64,000 nt of DNA from AP-15 sp963797115 (lineage in GTDB: Bacteria > Pseudomonadota > Alphaproteobacteria > ATCC43930 > CGMCC-115725), in NCBI GenBank assembly GCA_963797115.1, contig CAWCOH010000005.1:682001-746000 (forward strand). Reading direction: 5' to 3'. Under the pieces are notes generated by a model. That model saw only the letters and a list, made by a program, of their open reading frames with translations. It had not been told where the DNA came from and ran no database searches. Both the position numbers and the translations under genes were made by a program. This document shows, piece by piece, positions 24,837-31,822 of this stretch (position 1 is its first letter; each line of letters begins with the position of its first letter).

Positions 24837-25637
24837 CTAAAGGCTCGCCAGCTTGGTATTGCGCAAATCGGTGATCAGCATGCAGCCCGGCGCGTGGGTG
24901 ACGCAGAAATCGGGCCGGACCTCGGCGATCACCGCTTGCGGGGTGACGCCGCAGGCCCAGAAGACCGGTAGCTCGTCGCTCTTCACTGGAACGGCATCGC
25001 CGTAATCGGGTTTGGTCAGATCGCTGATGCCGATCGCTTCGGGCAATCCGATATGCACCGGTGCGCCATGCACCGAAGGGAAGCGCGAGGTGATCTGGAC
25101 CGCGCGGATCGCGTCCTTCGGCGTCAGCGGCCGCATCGAAACGACGAGCGGACCGGCAAACAGACCTGCGGGCGCGCACGGGATATTGGTCCGATACATC
25201 GGGACATTCGACCCACAGGTAATGTGGCGCAATTCGATCCCGTCTTCGACCAGCGCCTGCTCGAACGAAAACGAGCAGCCGAGGGCGAAGCTCACGAGAT
25301 CGTCCCGCCAGACATCATAGAGGTCGATCGGCTCCCCGACGAGTTCGCCGCGACGCCACACGCGATAGCGGGGCAGATCGCTGCGGATATCGAGATCCTC
25401 ACCCAAGCCCGGCAGGCGCGGGTCACCCGGCTCGGAGACTGCGAGTACGGGACAAGGCTTCGGGTTCGCCTGCGCGAAACGCAGGAAGTCGTGGGCGAGG
25501 GCCTGCGGCAGAATGACTAGATTGGCCTGGACATTGCCGGGCGCCAACCCCGCCGTGTTGCCCGAGAACTCCCCGTCGCGAATCCGCAGGCGCTCGCGTG
25601 TGCCGTCCGCGACGCACCGCTCAACTGATTCGTTCAT
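24837..25637 (-). CDS. DUF1445 putative hydro-lyase, D-glutamate cyclase N-terminal-domain homologue
   Basis: A 266-residue DUF1445 protein: GNTAGLAPGNVQANLVILP, FLRFAQANPKPCPVLAV, DLVSFALGCSFSFEQALVEDG, NIPCAPAGLFAGPLVVSMRP and FWACGVTPQAVI are the family blocks. The conserved Cys residues (GCSFSFE, CAPAG, FWACG, APGCML) may matter for catalysis. The start at 25637 (MNESVERC) was preferred to one 21 bases upstream because family members begin near this point. First gene of the operon to murD2, divergent from the SMR gene with 61 bases between starts, where the shared promoter region should lie. Older annotations call the family hydro-lyase without proof; the D-Glu cyclase link comes from the mammalian two-domain protein. 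Confidence 0.87.
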   Translation of the reverse strand: MNESVERCVADGTRERLRIRDGEFSGNTAGLAPGNVQANLVILPQALAHDFLRFAQANPKPCPVLAVSEPGDPRLPGLGEDLDIRSDLPRYRVWRRGELVGEPIDLYDVWRDDLVSFALGCSFSFEQALVEDGIELRHITCGSNVPMYRTNIPCAPAGLFAGPLVVSMRPLTPKDAIRAVQITSRFPSVHGAPVHIGLPEAIGISDLTKPDYGDAVPVKSDELPVFWACGVTPQAVIAEVRPDFCVTHAPGCMLITDLRNTKLASL

Positions 25638-25698
25638 CAGACATATCCACACTTCCAATTCGGGCTATTTTATCACACCCCTATTCGGAGATGCACTC

Positions 25699-26022
25699 TT
25701 GAGCGTCGTCTATCTCGCTGCCGCGATTGTCCTGGAAATCTGCGGCACAACCTCATTGAAGCTCTCCCAGGGCTTTACCCGCATCGGCCCAACGGGTGCC
25801 GTCGCCATCTGCTATGCGGCGAGCTTTGCATTCTTGTCCCTCGCGTTGCGTGGGATCGACCTGTCGATCGCCTACGCCGTCTGGTCCGGTGTCGGCACGG
25901 CGATCGTCGCGGCGATCGGAATCCTGTGGTTCGCCGAGCCCGCGGGGGCCTGGAAGCTCCTGTCCCTGGCGCTGATCGTCCTGGGTGTCGGTGGGCTCCA
26001 CCTGTCGGGGCGCGCCCCGTGA
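25699..26022 (+). CDS. Small multidrug resistance (SMR/EmrE-like) transporter
   Basis: A 107-residue, four-span protein. LAAAIVLEICGTTSLKLSQGF holds the membrane-embedded Glu14 equivalent that couples protons to cation export, and SIAYAVWSGVGTAIVAAIGILWF is the conserved third/fourth helix region. It starts with TTG after GGAG at 25687-25690. Substrates could be quaternary amines, guanidinium (Gdx/SugE) or polyamines; nothing seen settles this. It converges on the glucokinase gene six bases away. Confidence 0.9.
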   Translation: MSVVYLAAAIVLEICGTTSLKLSQGFTRIGPTGAVAICYAASFAFLSLALRGIDLSIAYAVWSGVGTAIVAAIGILWFAEPAGAWKLLSLALIVLGVGGLHLSGRAP

Positions 26023-26027
26023 CGGTT

Positions 26028-27044
26028 TCAGTCGGCGAGCACCGCCGCGCAGCCGAGAAAGGCCGGCAGCGGGTGGGTGACGACATATGTCGGGATCGCA
26101 GCGAGATAGCTGCTGAACCGGCCTTTGGCTTCGAAACGCGCGCGAAACGGCGACTGGGCGAACCTTTGGCCGAGCCGGGGCACGATCCCGCCGCCGATGT
26201 AGATCCCGCCGCGCGCGCCGAGGGTCAGCGCCAGATTGCCGGCCATTGTTCCGAGCATCGCGCAGAACAGCTCGGTAGTCTCGGCGCAGAGCGGATCGGC
26301 GGCGCCGGTTTCGGGATCGGTAATCTGCGCCGCGGTATAGCCCCGCGACGGTACCCCGTCGAGCGCCGCTGCGGTGTTGTAGAGATTGACGAGCCCGGGA
26401 CCGGAGAGCACGCGCTCGGCCGAAACGTGGTCGAAATGCCGGCGCATGCGGTCGAGCACGGCACTCTCGCGGTCGGTGGCCGGTGCCATTGTCGCGTGCC
26501 CGCCTTCGCCCGCCAGCGGGATCCACCTTGCGCCGGTCGGGATTAGGCCGGAAACGCCGAGTCCCGATCCCGGGCCGAGCACGCCGAGCGCCGCGCCGGC
26601 CGCGGGAGCACCGCCGCCGACCGGCAGCCGGTGTTCCGGTGTCAAGTGCGGCAGCGCCAGCGCCAGCGCGGTGAAATCGTTGATCACCTCGAGCCGGTCC
26701 AAGTCGAGCTGCGACTTCAGCGCCGAAATCGAGAAGCTCCATGGATGATTGGTCATCGTGACGCGGTCGCCGGTGATCGCCGAGGCGATCGCAATCGCCC
26801 CTTGCCGCGGCATCGGCAAGGCGCCGCGCTCGGCGAGATAGTCGATAATCGCGTCGGCGATGGTCGGATAATCAGCGACGGCGTGGGTGCGCGTATGCAG
26901 CACGTCGCGTTTTGGCGAGACCAAGCCGAAACGAGCATTGGTGGCGCCGACGTCGCCAACGAGTAAAGTCTCGCCGGCGGCTACACTCGATGTCACCACC
27001 GGAGATTCCCCACGGCGCGGCCACGGATGCTCCTCTGACGGCAT
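26028..27044 (-). CDS. glk: Glucokinase
   Basis: ROK-independent bacterial glucokinase of the Glk family, phosphorylating glucose with ATP. LVGDVGATNARFGLV is the phosphate-1 loop, LEVINDFTALALALPHL contains the catalytic Asp, LGPGSGLGVSGLIP is the adenosine region and GEGGHATMAP the sugar-contact region. GIYIGGGIVPRLGQRFAQSPFRARFEAKGRF closes the fold. I used the ATG at 27044; one at 27074 adds ten residues and the evidence does not decide. No other sugar genes are near. Confidence 0.92.
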   Translation of the reverse strand: MPSEEHPWPRRGESPVVTSSVAAGETLLVGDVGATNARFGLVSPKRDVLHTRTHAVADYPTIADAIIDYLAERGALPMPRQGAIAIASAITGDRVTMTNHPWSFSISALKSQLDLDRLEVINDFTALALALPHLTPEHRLPVGGGAPAAGAALGVLGPGSGLGVSGLIPTGARWIPLAGEGGHATMAPATDRESAVLDRMRRHFDHVSAERVLSGPGLVNLYNTAAALDGVPSRGYTAAQITDPETGAADPLCAETTELFCAMLGTMAGNLALTLGARGGIYIGGGIVPRLGQRFAQSPFRARFEAKGRFSSYLAAIPTYVVTHPLPAFLGCAAVLAD

Positions 27045-27182
27045 TGCGCGACGCTGTCCCACGCCGGGTGGCACATCGTGTCGGTTGTTGTGCGCTGCAC
27101 ATCACCTGGCTGTCGGGTGTGCCCTATGCGTCTGATCTCGCGGTAAATCGTCAGCATTGCCAATGCGTTTCTAAAAAGAATC

Positions 27183-27210
27183 TTGACATCCCGGCGAAAC
27201 AGCTTAAATT
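27183..27210 (+). promoter_or_regulatory. Sigma70-type promoter of the small RNA candidate
   Basis: TTGACA (27183-27188) with TAAATT at 27205-27210, spacer 16, inside an AT-rich patch. This predicts a start near 27217. Confidence 0.6.
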
Positions 27211-27216
27211 GTGCAG

Positions 27217-27310
27217 TGCGGTAACGATCACCGGTTGTGGTCCTACCGTACGTCTTCTAGGCGTTTCCTCCCTAAACTTGGGCCGCGCTGATGCGTGGCC
27301 CAATTTTTTT
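27217..27310 (+). ncRNA. Candidate trans-acting small RNA with exposed anti-Shine-Dalgarno motif
   Basis: An orphan promoter and a strong terminator enclose about 94 bases with no coding sequence. Predicted elements are a weak 5' helix, hairpin ACGTC-TTCTA-GGCGT at 27250-27264, then a single-stranded TTTCCTCCCTAAAC, then the terminator. The unpaired CCTCCC could pair with AGGAGG ribosome sites of mRNAs, as in the alphaproteobacterial AbcR and alpha-r families and CcsR-like RNAs. Exact start and family membership are inferred. The 3' part lies antisense to the end of phhA. Confidence 0.65.
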
Positions 27311-28132
27311 CGAGCTACCCCGATTGGGGGATGAGGAAGCGAATTCGCGGTCCTGATCGAGCTGTGCGGTAGGCTCGAGATCGGGCAAAGCAGCGATTTC
27401 ACGGTAGATCGGCGCAAAATCTGGGCGGGTGGCGTCGAACAGCTGCTGGAAATCATCGATGACGAAGTAAAGCTGCTGGAAATCGTCGATCCGATAGCGC
27501 GTCCGCATGATCCGGCACAGATCGAACCGCAGCCGGCGCGGCCGCGGGTCATCGAGGCAATAGACCAATTCGCCAGCTGAAGACAATATCCCGGATCCGT
27601 AAATGCGCAGGCCCTCCTCCGTCGCGATCAGCCCGAACTCGACGGTATACCAATAGAGCCGGGCCAGGCGCTGCAGATGCCCGAGCCCGAGCGCCTTCAG
27701 CCCGCCTCTGCCATAGGCTTGCAGGTAGTCGGCAAAGACCGGGTTCATCAGCAGCGGCACATGGCCGCAGATGTCATGGAACACATCCGGTTCCTGGATG
27801 TAATCGAGCTGGTCGCGGCCGCGAATGAAGCAGGTCGACGGGAACCGGCGGCGGGCGAGATGAGCGAAGAAAACGTCGTCGGGGACGAGGCCGGGCACCG
27901 CCGCGATTCGCCACCCGGTGGCGCGGTCGAGAATATCGCTTAGTCGTTGGAAATCCGGAATCCCATCTGCCGCCACGCCCAGCCCGTTGAGCCCGTCGAG
28001 ATATTCGCGGCAGGCGCGCCGGGCGAGCAGCCGTTGCTGGCGCTCGAAGAGCAATCGCCAGATAGCGTGTTCCTCTTCGCTATAGGCTCGCCAGTTCTGC
28101 TCGATGGCAAAATCCGGCCGCACCACGGTCAT
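27272..28132 (-). CDS. phhA: Phenylalanine-4-hydroxylase (monomeric bacterial type)
   Basis: Iron- and pterin-dependent hydroxylase converting phenylalanine to tyrosine. The iron ligands are in FHDICGHVP (His119, His124) and YWYTVEFGL (Glu165), counting from the ATG at 28132, which follows GGGAGAG. The tail contains the family block YRIDDFQQLYFVIDDFQQLF. Length (286 residues) is normal for the bacterial enzyme. The last 10 or so residues (KKIGPRISAAQV) are encoded by the opposite strand of the small RNA terminator. No pterin dehydratase (phhB) is adjacent. Confidence 0.95.
   Translation of the reverse strand: MTVVRPDFAIEQNWRAYSEEEHAIWRLLFERQQRLLARRACREYLDGLNGLGVAADGIPDFQRLSDILDRATGWRIAAVPGLVPDDVFFAHLARRRFPSTCFIRGRDQLDYIQEPDVFHDICGHVPLLMNPVFADYLQAYGRGGLKALGLGHLQRLARLYWYTVEFGLIATEEGLRIYGSGILSSAGELVYCLDDPRPRRLRFDLCRIMRTRYRIDDFQQLYFVIDDFQQLFDATRPDFAPIYREIAALPDLEPTAQLDQDREFASSSPNRGSSKKIGPRISAAQV
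27278..27310 (+). terminator. Rho-independent terminator of the small RNA candidate
   Basis: Ten-base-pair stem TTGGGCCGCG / CGTGGCCCAA (one G-T pair) with loop CTGATG, followed by seven T at 27304-27310. Strong by any standard and directional: there is no T tract on the other strand side that would serve phhA. Confidence 0.88.
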
Positions 28133-28180
28133 CGATCTCTCCCAAGCTGCACCCATAGGTGTAGATGCCGGAGTGGTGCG

Positions 28181-29095
28181 TCAATCCGCCGCTTCCAGCT
28201 TGGCTGGCGCAGCGATCTGCCCTGCCAGGCATTCTTGCACCGCGCTGCCTAACTGCGCGACAAGCTCGGTCAGCTCCCGCGCCAACCTCGCGAAATACGG
28301 TTTCCGGCGGTAGCTCTGCTCGTTCATGTAGAGCGCCCGATTGATTTCGATCTGGAGCGCGTGACGGTGCAGATTTGGACGGCCGTAGTGGTCGGTGGTG
28401 AACCCTCCGGCATAGGGCGCGTTGATCGCGACGCTGAAGCCGCGTTCGGCGAGAAAGCGGCGGGCAGCGTCGAGGATTTCCGGGGCGCAGGCACCGCCGT
28501 GGCAATCGCCCAAGACGATGTCGGCCCAGGTTCGTCCACAGCCGGAGCCCGCCCCTGAAGGCATGGAATGGCAGTCGATAAGCAGATAGCCACCGAACAG
28601 AGCTTCGGTTTCCTCGACGAGCCGGGTTAACACTTGATGATACGGCCGATAATGGCGTTCGATCCGATGCTGCGCCTCCGCAAAACTGAGCTTCTCTGTG
28701 TAAATTTCCTCGCCGTTGGCGACGAGCCGGGCAATCGTGCCGAGGCCCATGCGGACTCTCGGCGAACCGGCATTAACGAACCCCGGCAGTTCGTCGCAGA
28801 ACATGCCCGGATCGAGTTCGTAAGCTTCGCGGTTGACATCGACATAAGCCCGCGGAAAGCGGGCCGCCAGAAGCGGCGCCCCGAGGCGCGGCGCGGCACC
28901 AAACAGTTCGTCGACAAAGCTGTCCTCGGACCGCCGCAGGGCCAGCGGGTCGAGCCGCGACGAAGCGAGGAAATCAGCCGGATATTCGGCACCGCTGTGC
29001 GGCGACGCGAGAACCAGCGGCAAGCTCTGCACAACCGGCCGTTGCAGGTCGAGGATGCCTAATCCGGATGAGGGATGAGGGAACTCACCGTCCAT
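28181..29095 (-). CDS. N-formylglutamate amidohydrolase family protein
   Basis: Zinc hydrolase of the HutG/FGase family. Blocks seen are LPLVLASPHSGAEYP (N-terminal), RAYVDVNREAYELDPGMF, LLIDCHSMPSG (metal site) and RPNLHRHALQIEINRALYMNE. The substrate in histidine breakdown is N-formylglutamate, but no hut genes are nearby and members also act on related formyl or acyl amino acids. It lies 48 bases upstream of phhA on the same strand, so both may belong to one amino acid degradation unit. Confidence 0.9.
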   Translation of the reverse strand: MDGEFPHPSSGLGILDLQRPVVQSLPLVLASPHSGAEYPADFLASSRLDPLALRRSEDSFVDELFGAAPRLGAPLLAARFPRAYVDVNREAYELDPGMFCDELPGFVNAGSPRVRMGLGTIARLVANGEEIYTEKLSFAEAQHRIERHYRPYHQVLTRLVEETEALFGGYLLIDCHSMPSGAGSGCGRTWADIVLGDCHGGACAPEILDAARRFLAERGFSVAINAPYAGGFTTDHYGRPNLHRHALQIEINRALYMNEQSYRRKPYFARLARELTELVAQLGSAVQECLAGQIAAPAKLEAAD

Positions 29096-29228
29096 GCCGC
29101 AACCTTAGTGCGCCTCAGCTATGCTGTCATCAGTGCGGCTATCGCACGCGGCAGGCGGCGAATTCAGCCACACATGAAGCCATCGCTGAGGTAGATTGCC
29201 CGGTAGCGTACAGCGGGCGGAGGGTAGA

Positions 29229-30131
29229 ATGTTCGAAGGCTTTACTCCGACGGAAATCGCCACGAGCGGCGCCCGTATTCATCTGCGGCACGGCGGCGAC
29301 GGTCCGCCGCTGCTGCTGTTGCACGGCAACCCGTTGACGCATGTCTCGTGGCACAAGATCGTCAGCCGTCTGGCCGAACGGTTCCACGTCGTCGCCGCCG
29401 ATCTGCGCGGTTACGGCGACAGCGCCGGCCCCGAGGACGGCGGCGAGAACCACATCAATTATTCCTTCCGTGCGATGGCACAGGATCAAGTCGAGGTCAT
29501 GGAACGGCTCGGCTACCACGAGTTTTACGCCGCCGGCCACGACCGCGGCGCCCGTACGGTCCATCGCATGTGCCTCGACCATCCTGGGCGGGTAACCCGG
29601 GCAGCGGTCATCGACATCCTGCCGAGCCATCACATCTGGACCCATGCGTCGAAAAACTGGGCGCTGAAGTCGTGGCACTGGCTGTTCATGGCTCAGCCCT
29701 ACGACTTGCCGGAGCGAATGATGGCCGGCGTTCCGGCGCAATGGTTCATGGAGAAGAAGCTGTCGAAACCCGGAATCGGCCTCGACTTCTTCGATCCCGA
29801 GGCGTTCGCCGAGTATGTCCGCTGCTTCAATTGGAAGACGATCCGCGGCTCCTGCGAGGACTACCGGGCCTGCGCGACCTGCGACTTCGACATGGACGAT
29901 GCCGACAAAAAGGCGGGCCACAAGGTCGGATGTCCGCTGCTCGTCACCTGGGGGGCGAAGAGCCATACCGGCACGGTCTATGGCGACGTACTCGCGGTAT
30001 GGCGGGATTACGCCGCCGAGGTCACCGGCGGGCCGATCGATTGCGGCCACTATGTTCCGGAAGAGGCGCCGGAAGCGACACTGCGGTTGCTCCTCGGGCA
30101 CTTCGGCAATGATGCAGCAGCCCGGCCCTAA
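29229..30131 (+). CDS. Haloacetate dehalogenase-like alpha/beta hydrolase
   Basis: The 300-residue protein has LLLLHGNPLTHVSWHKI, DLRGYGDSAGPEDGGE, the nucleophile elbow GHDRGARTVHRM (Asp nucleophile as in dehalogenases and epoxide hydrolases), and a late His in DCGHYVPEEAPEAT. HDRGxR with DLRGYGDS is the pattern of fluoroacetate/haloacetate dehalogenase. Activity on C-F or C-Cl bonds is not proven by sequence; epoxide hydrolysis is an alternative. It starts at the ATG at 29229 just after GGAGGGT. Confidence 0.87.
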   Translation: MFEGFTPTEIATSGARIHLRHGGDGPPLLLLHGNPLTHVSWHKIVSRLAERFHVVAADLRGYGDSAGPEDGGENHINYSFRAMAQDQVEVMERLGYHEFYAAGHDRGARTVHRMCLDHPGRVTRAAVIDILPSHHIWTHASKNWALKSWHWLFMAQPYDLPERMMAGVPAQWFMEKKLSKPGIGLDFFDPEAFAEYVRCFNWKTIRGSCEDYRACATCDFDMDDADKKAGHKVGCPLLVTWGAKSHTGTVYGDVLAVWRDYAAEVTGGPIDCGHYVPEEAPEATLRLLLGHFGNDAAARP

Positions 30132-30168
30132 CCTGCCTCGGTTGCGAGGGCCCGCAAGGGGGAAGAGA

Positions 30169-30513
30169 GTGAACCAATCCCGGGCATGGCTCTGCTCGCT
30201 GCTCTTGCTCTCGGCCTGCTCGTCGAGTTCGAGCCAATCGGCCACCTTGATCCTAGACAACCCGGCCTGGGACCGGGTCAATGTCGAGGCGGTGATCACC
30301 AACAGCTCCAATTGCGACAATCGTGGCAAGGGTTACGTTGCAACCAAAACATTTACTATGACAAAGGGCCACCCTGTGCACGTCGAGGCGCCGAACGGCG
30401 AGAGCATCTGCTGGCGGAAGGACCGCAACCCGAACAACCCGGTTCCCGGGGATTGGTCGGGCTGGAGCCGGATCCCCCTCGTCCCGGGCCAGACCGCGGA
30501 GACTGATCTTTAG
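30169..30513 (+). CDS. Hypothetical small lipoprotein
   Basis: Starts with GTG after GGGGGAAGAG and has a textbook lipoprotein signal, AWLCSLLLLSACSSSSS, with lipobox LSAC. The mature part of about 95 residues is beta-rich with two cysteines (SSNCDN and SICWRK) and repeated Asn/Trp, and probably sits at the outer membrane. I recognise no named family. It follows the hydrolase gene by 37 bases and may be co-transcribed. Function unknown. Confidence 0.75.
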   Translation: MNQSRAWLCSLLLLSACSSSSSQSATLILDNPAWDRVNVEAVITNSSNCDNRGKGYVATKTFTMTKGHPVHVEAPNGESICWRKDRNPNNPVPGDWSGWSRIPLVPGQTAETDL

Positions 30514-30597
30514 AGATTAGCCCCCTTTTCTGGACCGATGCTCCGCCGCACCCAATGGTTCGACCGGTACAACGTCAAATTGTCCGACGATGAGGAC

Positions 30598-30617
30598 CCC
30601 GCTGCACCTGCAGCGGG
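30598..30617. repeat. Perfect 9-bp inverted repeat in the formamidase upstream region
   Basis: CCCGCTGCA (30598-30606) and TGCAGCGGG (30609-30617) are an exact inverted repeat with a 2-base gap, in the 290-base gene-free gap before the formamidase-like gene. It resembles a dimeric regulator site more than a hairpin terminator, but no bound protein can be named. Confidence 0.4.
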
Positions 30618-30802
30618 TCTGCAGCGGAGGCTCCTCTTGAAGTTGTATGGCTCGAATGCAGCCACACCGCGTCACGCACCACCAGCTGGTTGCTAATGCA
30701 AGTTGTCAATTTGTGTATGATGCCGATTGGGGGCCGACCTCACTCGCATCGCGGTGAGGATGTGGTTAGGATCACCCGCCGATAGCGCGGAGAGAACAGT
30801 CG

Positions 30803-31741
30803 ATGTCGCAGCATCATATTTTGCGGGCCAGTCCGGAGACCTGCCACTGGGGGTTCTTCGATGCCGGGTTAAAGCCGGTGTTGGCGGTCGCTTCGGGCGA
30901 TACGGTGACGATGGAGTGCGTCTCCGGCGGTCCCGATGTGCTCCCGGAAGAAAGCGGTTTTGACATCCTCCCGGACCACCTGGCGATCCACCGCGGGCTC
31001 GAACAGCGACTCGGCGCGCATATTCTGACCGGGCCCATCGCGGTCGAGGGCGCCGAGCCTGGCGATGTGCTCGAAATCCAGATCCTGGCGATCGACCCGC
31101 GGCAGAACTGGGGCTACACCCGGATACGGCCGCTCTCCGGCACATTGCCGGAAGATTTTCCGATCCGCCGGATCTGGCATACCCGGATCGACCGCCAACG
31201 CGGCATGGCGACAGTGCCATGGGGAGCGGAAATCGAGCTGGCACCGTTTTTCGGGGTCATGGGCGTCGCGCCGCCGCCGGTCTACGGTGCGGTCACCTCG
31301 ATCGTGCCGCGTGAGTTCGGCGGCAACATGGATTTGAAGGAGCTCGTCGCCGGCACGACGCTCTATCTCCCCGTATGGGCGCCGGGAGCCTTGTTCTCGG
31401 CCGGCGACGGCCACGGCGTGCAGGGCGACGGCGAGGTCTGCGTGACGGCACTCGAAACCGCCCTCAGCGGCACCTTTCGCTTGGTGCTGCGCAAGGACCT
31501 TAAGTTCGACCTACCGCGCGCCGAGACCCCCTCACACCACATTACGATGGGCTTCAACGAGGATCTCGACGACGCGGCGAAAACGGCGCTGCGCCAGATG
31601 ATTACGCTCCTCGGCGAACGCCTAGGCCTCGGGGCTGAGGACGCCTATATGTTCTGCAGTCTCGCCGTCGACATGCGCGTGACGCAATTGGTAGACGGCA
31701 ACAAAGGCATCCATGCGATGCTGCCAAAGCGCTACGCCTAG
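30803..31741 (+). CDS. Acetamidase/formamidase family protein
   Basis: A 312-residue member of the FmdA/AmdA family, which releases ammonia from formamide or short amides. The conserved metal/active region is FGGNMDLKELVAGTTLYLPVWAPGALFSAGDGHGVQGDGEVC, with family features GGNMD and GDxHxxQGDGE. VMGVAPP and the DPRQNWGYT loop are also typical. Substrate specificity is not readable. It stands alone, next to the ligase fusion gene but with an unrelated role. Confidence 0.9.
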   Translation: MSQHHILRASPETCHWGFFDAGLKPVLAVASGDTVTMECVSGGPDVLPEESGFDILPDHLAIHRGLEQRLGAHILTGPIAVEGAEPGDVLEIQILAIDPRQNWGYTRIRPLSGTLPEDFPIRRIWHTRIDRQRGMATVPWGAEIELAPFFGVMGVAPPPVYGAVTSIVPREFGGNMDLKELVAGTTLYLPVWAPGALFSAGDGHGVQGDGEVCVTALETALSGTFRLVLRKDLKFDLPRAETPSHHITMGFNEDLDDAAKTALRQMITLLGERLGLGAEDAYMFCSLAVDMRVTQLVDGNKGIHAMLPKRYA

Positions 31742-31822
31742 GGCCGTCCGAGTGCCTGAGGTGGAACCGAATTGCGGGAGGCTTGTGCGACCGTAGCCGG
31801 CAATAAACGTCGCGATCGTTCG

